A DNA stretch of 5,220 nucleotides from an uncultured Clostridium sp. (GTDB lineage Bacteria > Bacillota > Clostridia > TANB77 > CAG-508), in NCBI GenBank assembly GCA_948465625.1, contig CAOJXM010000090.1, positions 1-5,220 of the forward strand. The letters are read 5' to 3'. Position 1 is the stretch's first letter. The number at the start of each line of letters is the position of its first letter. This document shows, piece by piece, positions 5,045 to 5,220 of the stretch. Made by a program: the position numbers and the translations under genes. The notes under the pieces are model-generated. The model did no database searches. It saw only the letters and a list, made by a program, of their open reading frames with translations, and was not told where the DNA came from.

Positions 5045-5220
5045 ATGGAAAACAATCATATGACCTCTATTAAATACCTTCTTTGGGATATTGATGGAAC
5101 GTTATTAAATTTTGACTTAGCAGAGGAAATTGCCATTCGTACTTGTTTTCATGATTTTAAGCTAGGAAAATGTAGTGATGAAATGCTAGAAGAATATAAA
5201 AAAATCAATAAACAATATTG
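5045..5220 (+). CDS. HAD-superfamily phosphatase, N-terminal part
   Basis: The first 58 residues are visible before the window ends. YLLWDIDGTLLNF (11-23) contains HAD motif I, DxDGT, with nucleophile Asp15 and general acid/base Asp17, which forms a phospho-aspartate intermediate in this superfamily. The following helical segment (DLAEEIAIRTCFHDF, then EYKKINKQY) looks like the start of a C1-type cap, as in YjjG/YfnB-like nucleotidases and related phosphatases; the substrate cannot be told from this portion. AAGGAG (5033-5038), inside the end of the previous gene, lies 6 nt before the ATG, favouring this start over Met6. The 3-nt gap marks it as the third gene of the cluster, where translational coupling is likely. 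Confidence 0.88.
   Translation, partial: MENNHMTSIKYLLWDIDGTLLNFDLAEEIAIRTCFHDFKLGKCSDEMLEEYKKINKQY

Noticed and set aside
1..5220. DGR reverse transcriptase, template repeat, CRISPR array, tRNA/rRNA, transposase or att site
   Set aside because: I looked on both strands and saw none: no RT motif, no second copy of the 1762-1896 sequence, no regular repeats, no tRNA-like cloverleaf.

Overview
The window is low-GC and A-rich, with mostly AGA/GGA-type codons and strong purine-rich Shine-Dalgarno sites. PGI, GreA and DapA are of Bacillota type. Together these suggest a low-GC Bacillota, most likely a Clostridia-like (possibly gut) lineage; species cannot be read from the sequence. TGG encodes every Trp and the stops are TAA or TAG, so nothing suggests a non-standard code.

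Layout. 1-481 (minus): the N-terminal half of dapA (lysine/diaminopimelate pathway), running off the left edge, with an apparent one-base frameshift in an A6 run just after its start codon. 482-720: divergent control region with a dapA -10 box on the minus strand. On the plus strand it holds an extended -10 promoter feeding an 11-codon ORF (600-635), then a second promoter for the next gene. 721-1896: a secreted or membrane-anchored protein with a prepilin-like N-terminus, a Pro-rich linker and an FGE-sulfatase/C-type-lectin-like head. The last ~45 codons of this gene look like the variable region of a diversity-generating retroelement (DGR) target. 1999-3303: pgi (glucose-6-phosphate isomerase). 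3304-3421: greA promoter and leader with a perfect 12-bp hairpin. 3422-3901: greA. 3902-4086: likely greA terminator, a second palindrome, then a strong sigma-A-type promoter. 4087-5220: a co-directional cluster of an N-terminally anchored extracytoplasmic protein, a small Cys-rich zinc-ribbon-like protein and the start of a HAD-family phosphatase that runs off the right edge.

How the parts fit. dapA, pgi and greA are unrelated housekeeping genes, each with its own promoter. The pilin-like/FGE-like gene is the accessory item, lying between dapA and pgi. The 11-codon ORF beside it may be the stub of an older gene (its MAYQID start resembles clostridial ferredoxins), which would fit a rearrangement there. 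The three genes from 4087 have 28-nt and 3-nt gaps and share one visible promoter, so they probably form one operon; no joint function can be assigned. The best candidate for something unusual is the DGR-like 3' end of the 721-1896 gene. No reverse transcriptase or template repeat lies in the window, so that idea rests on protein fold and codon pattern alone.
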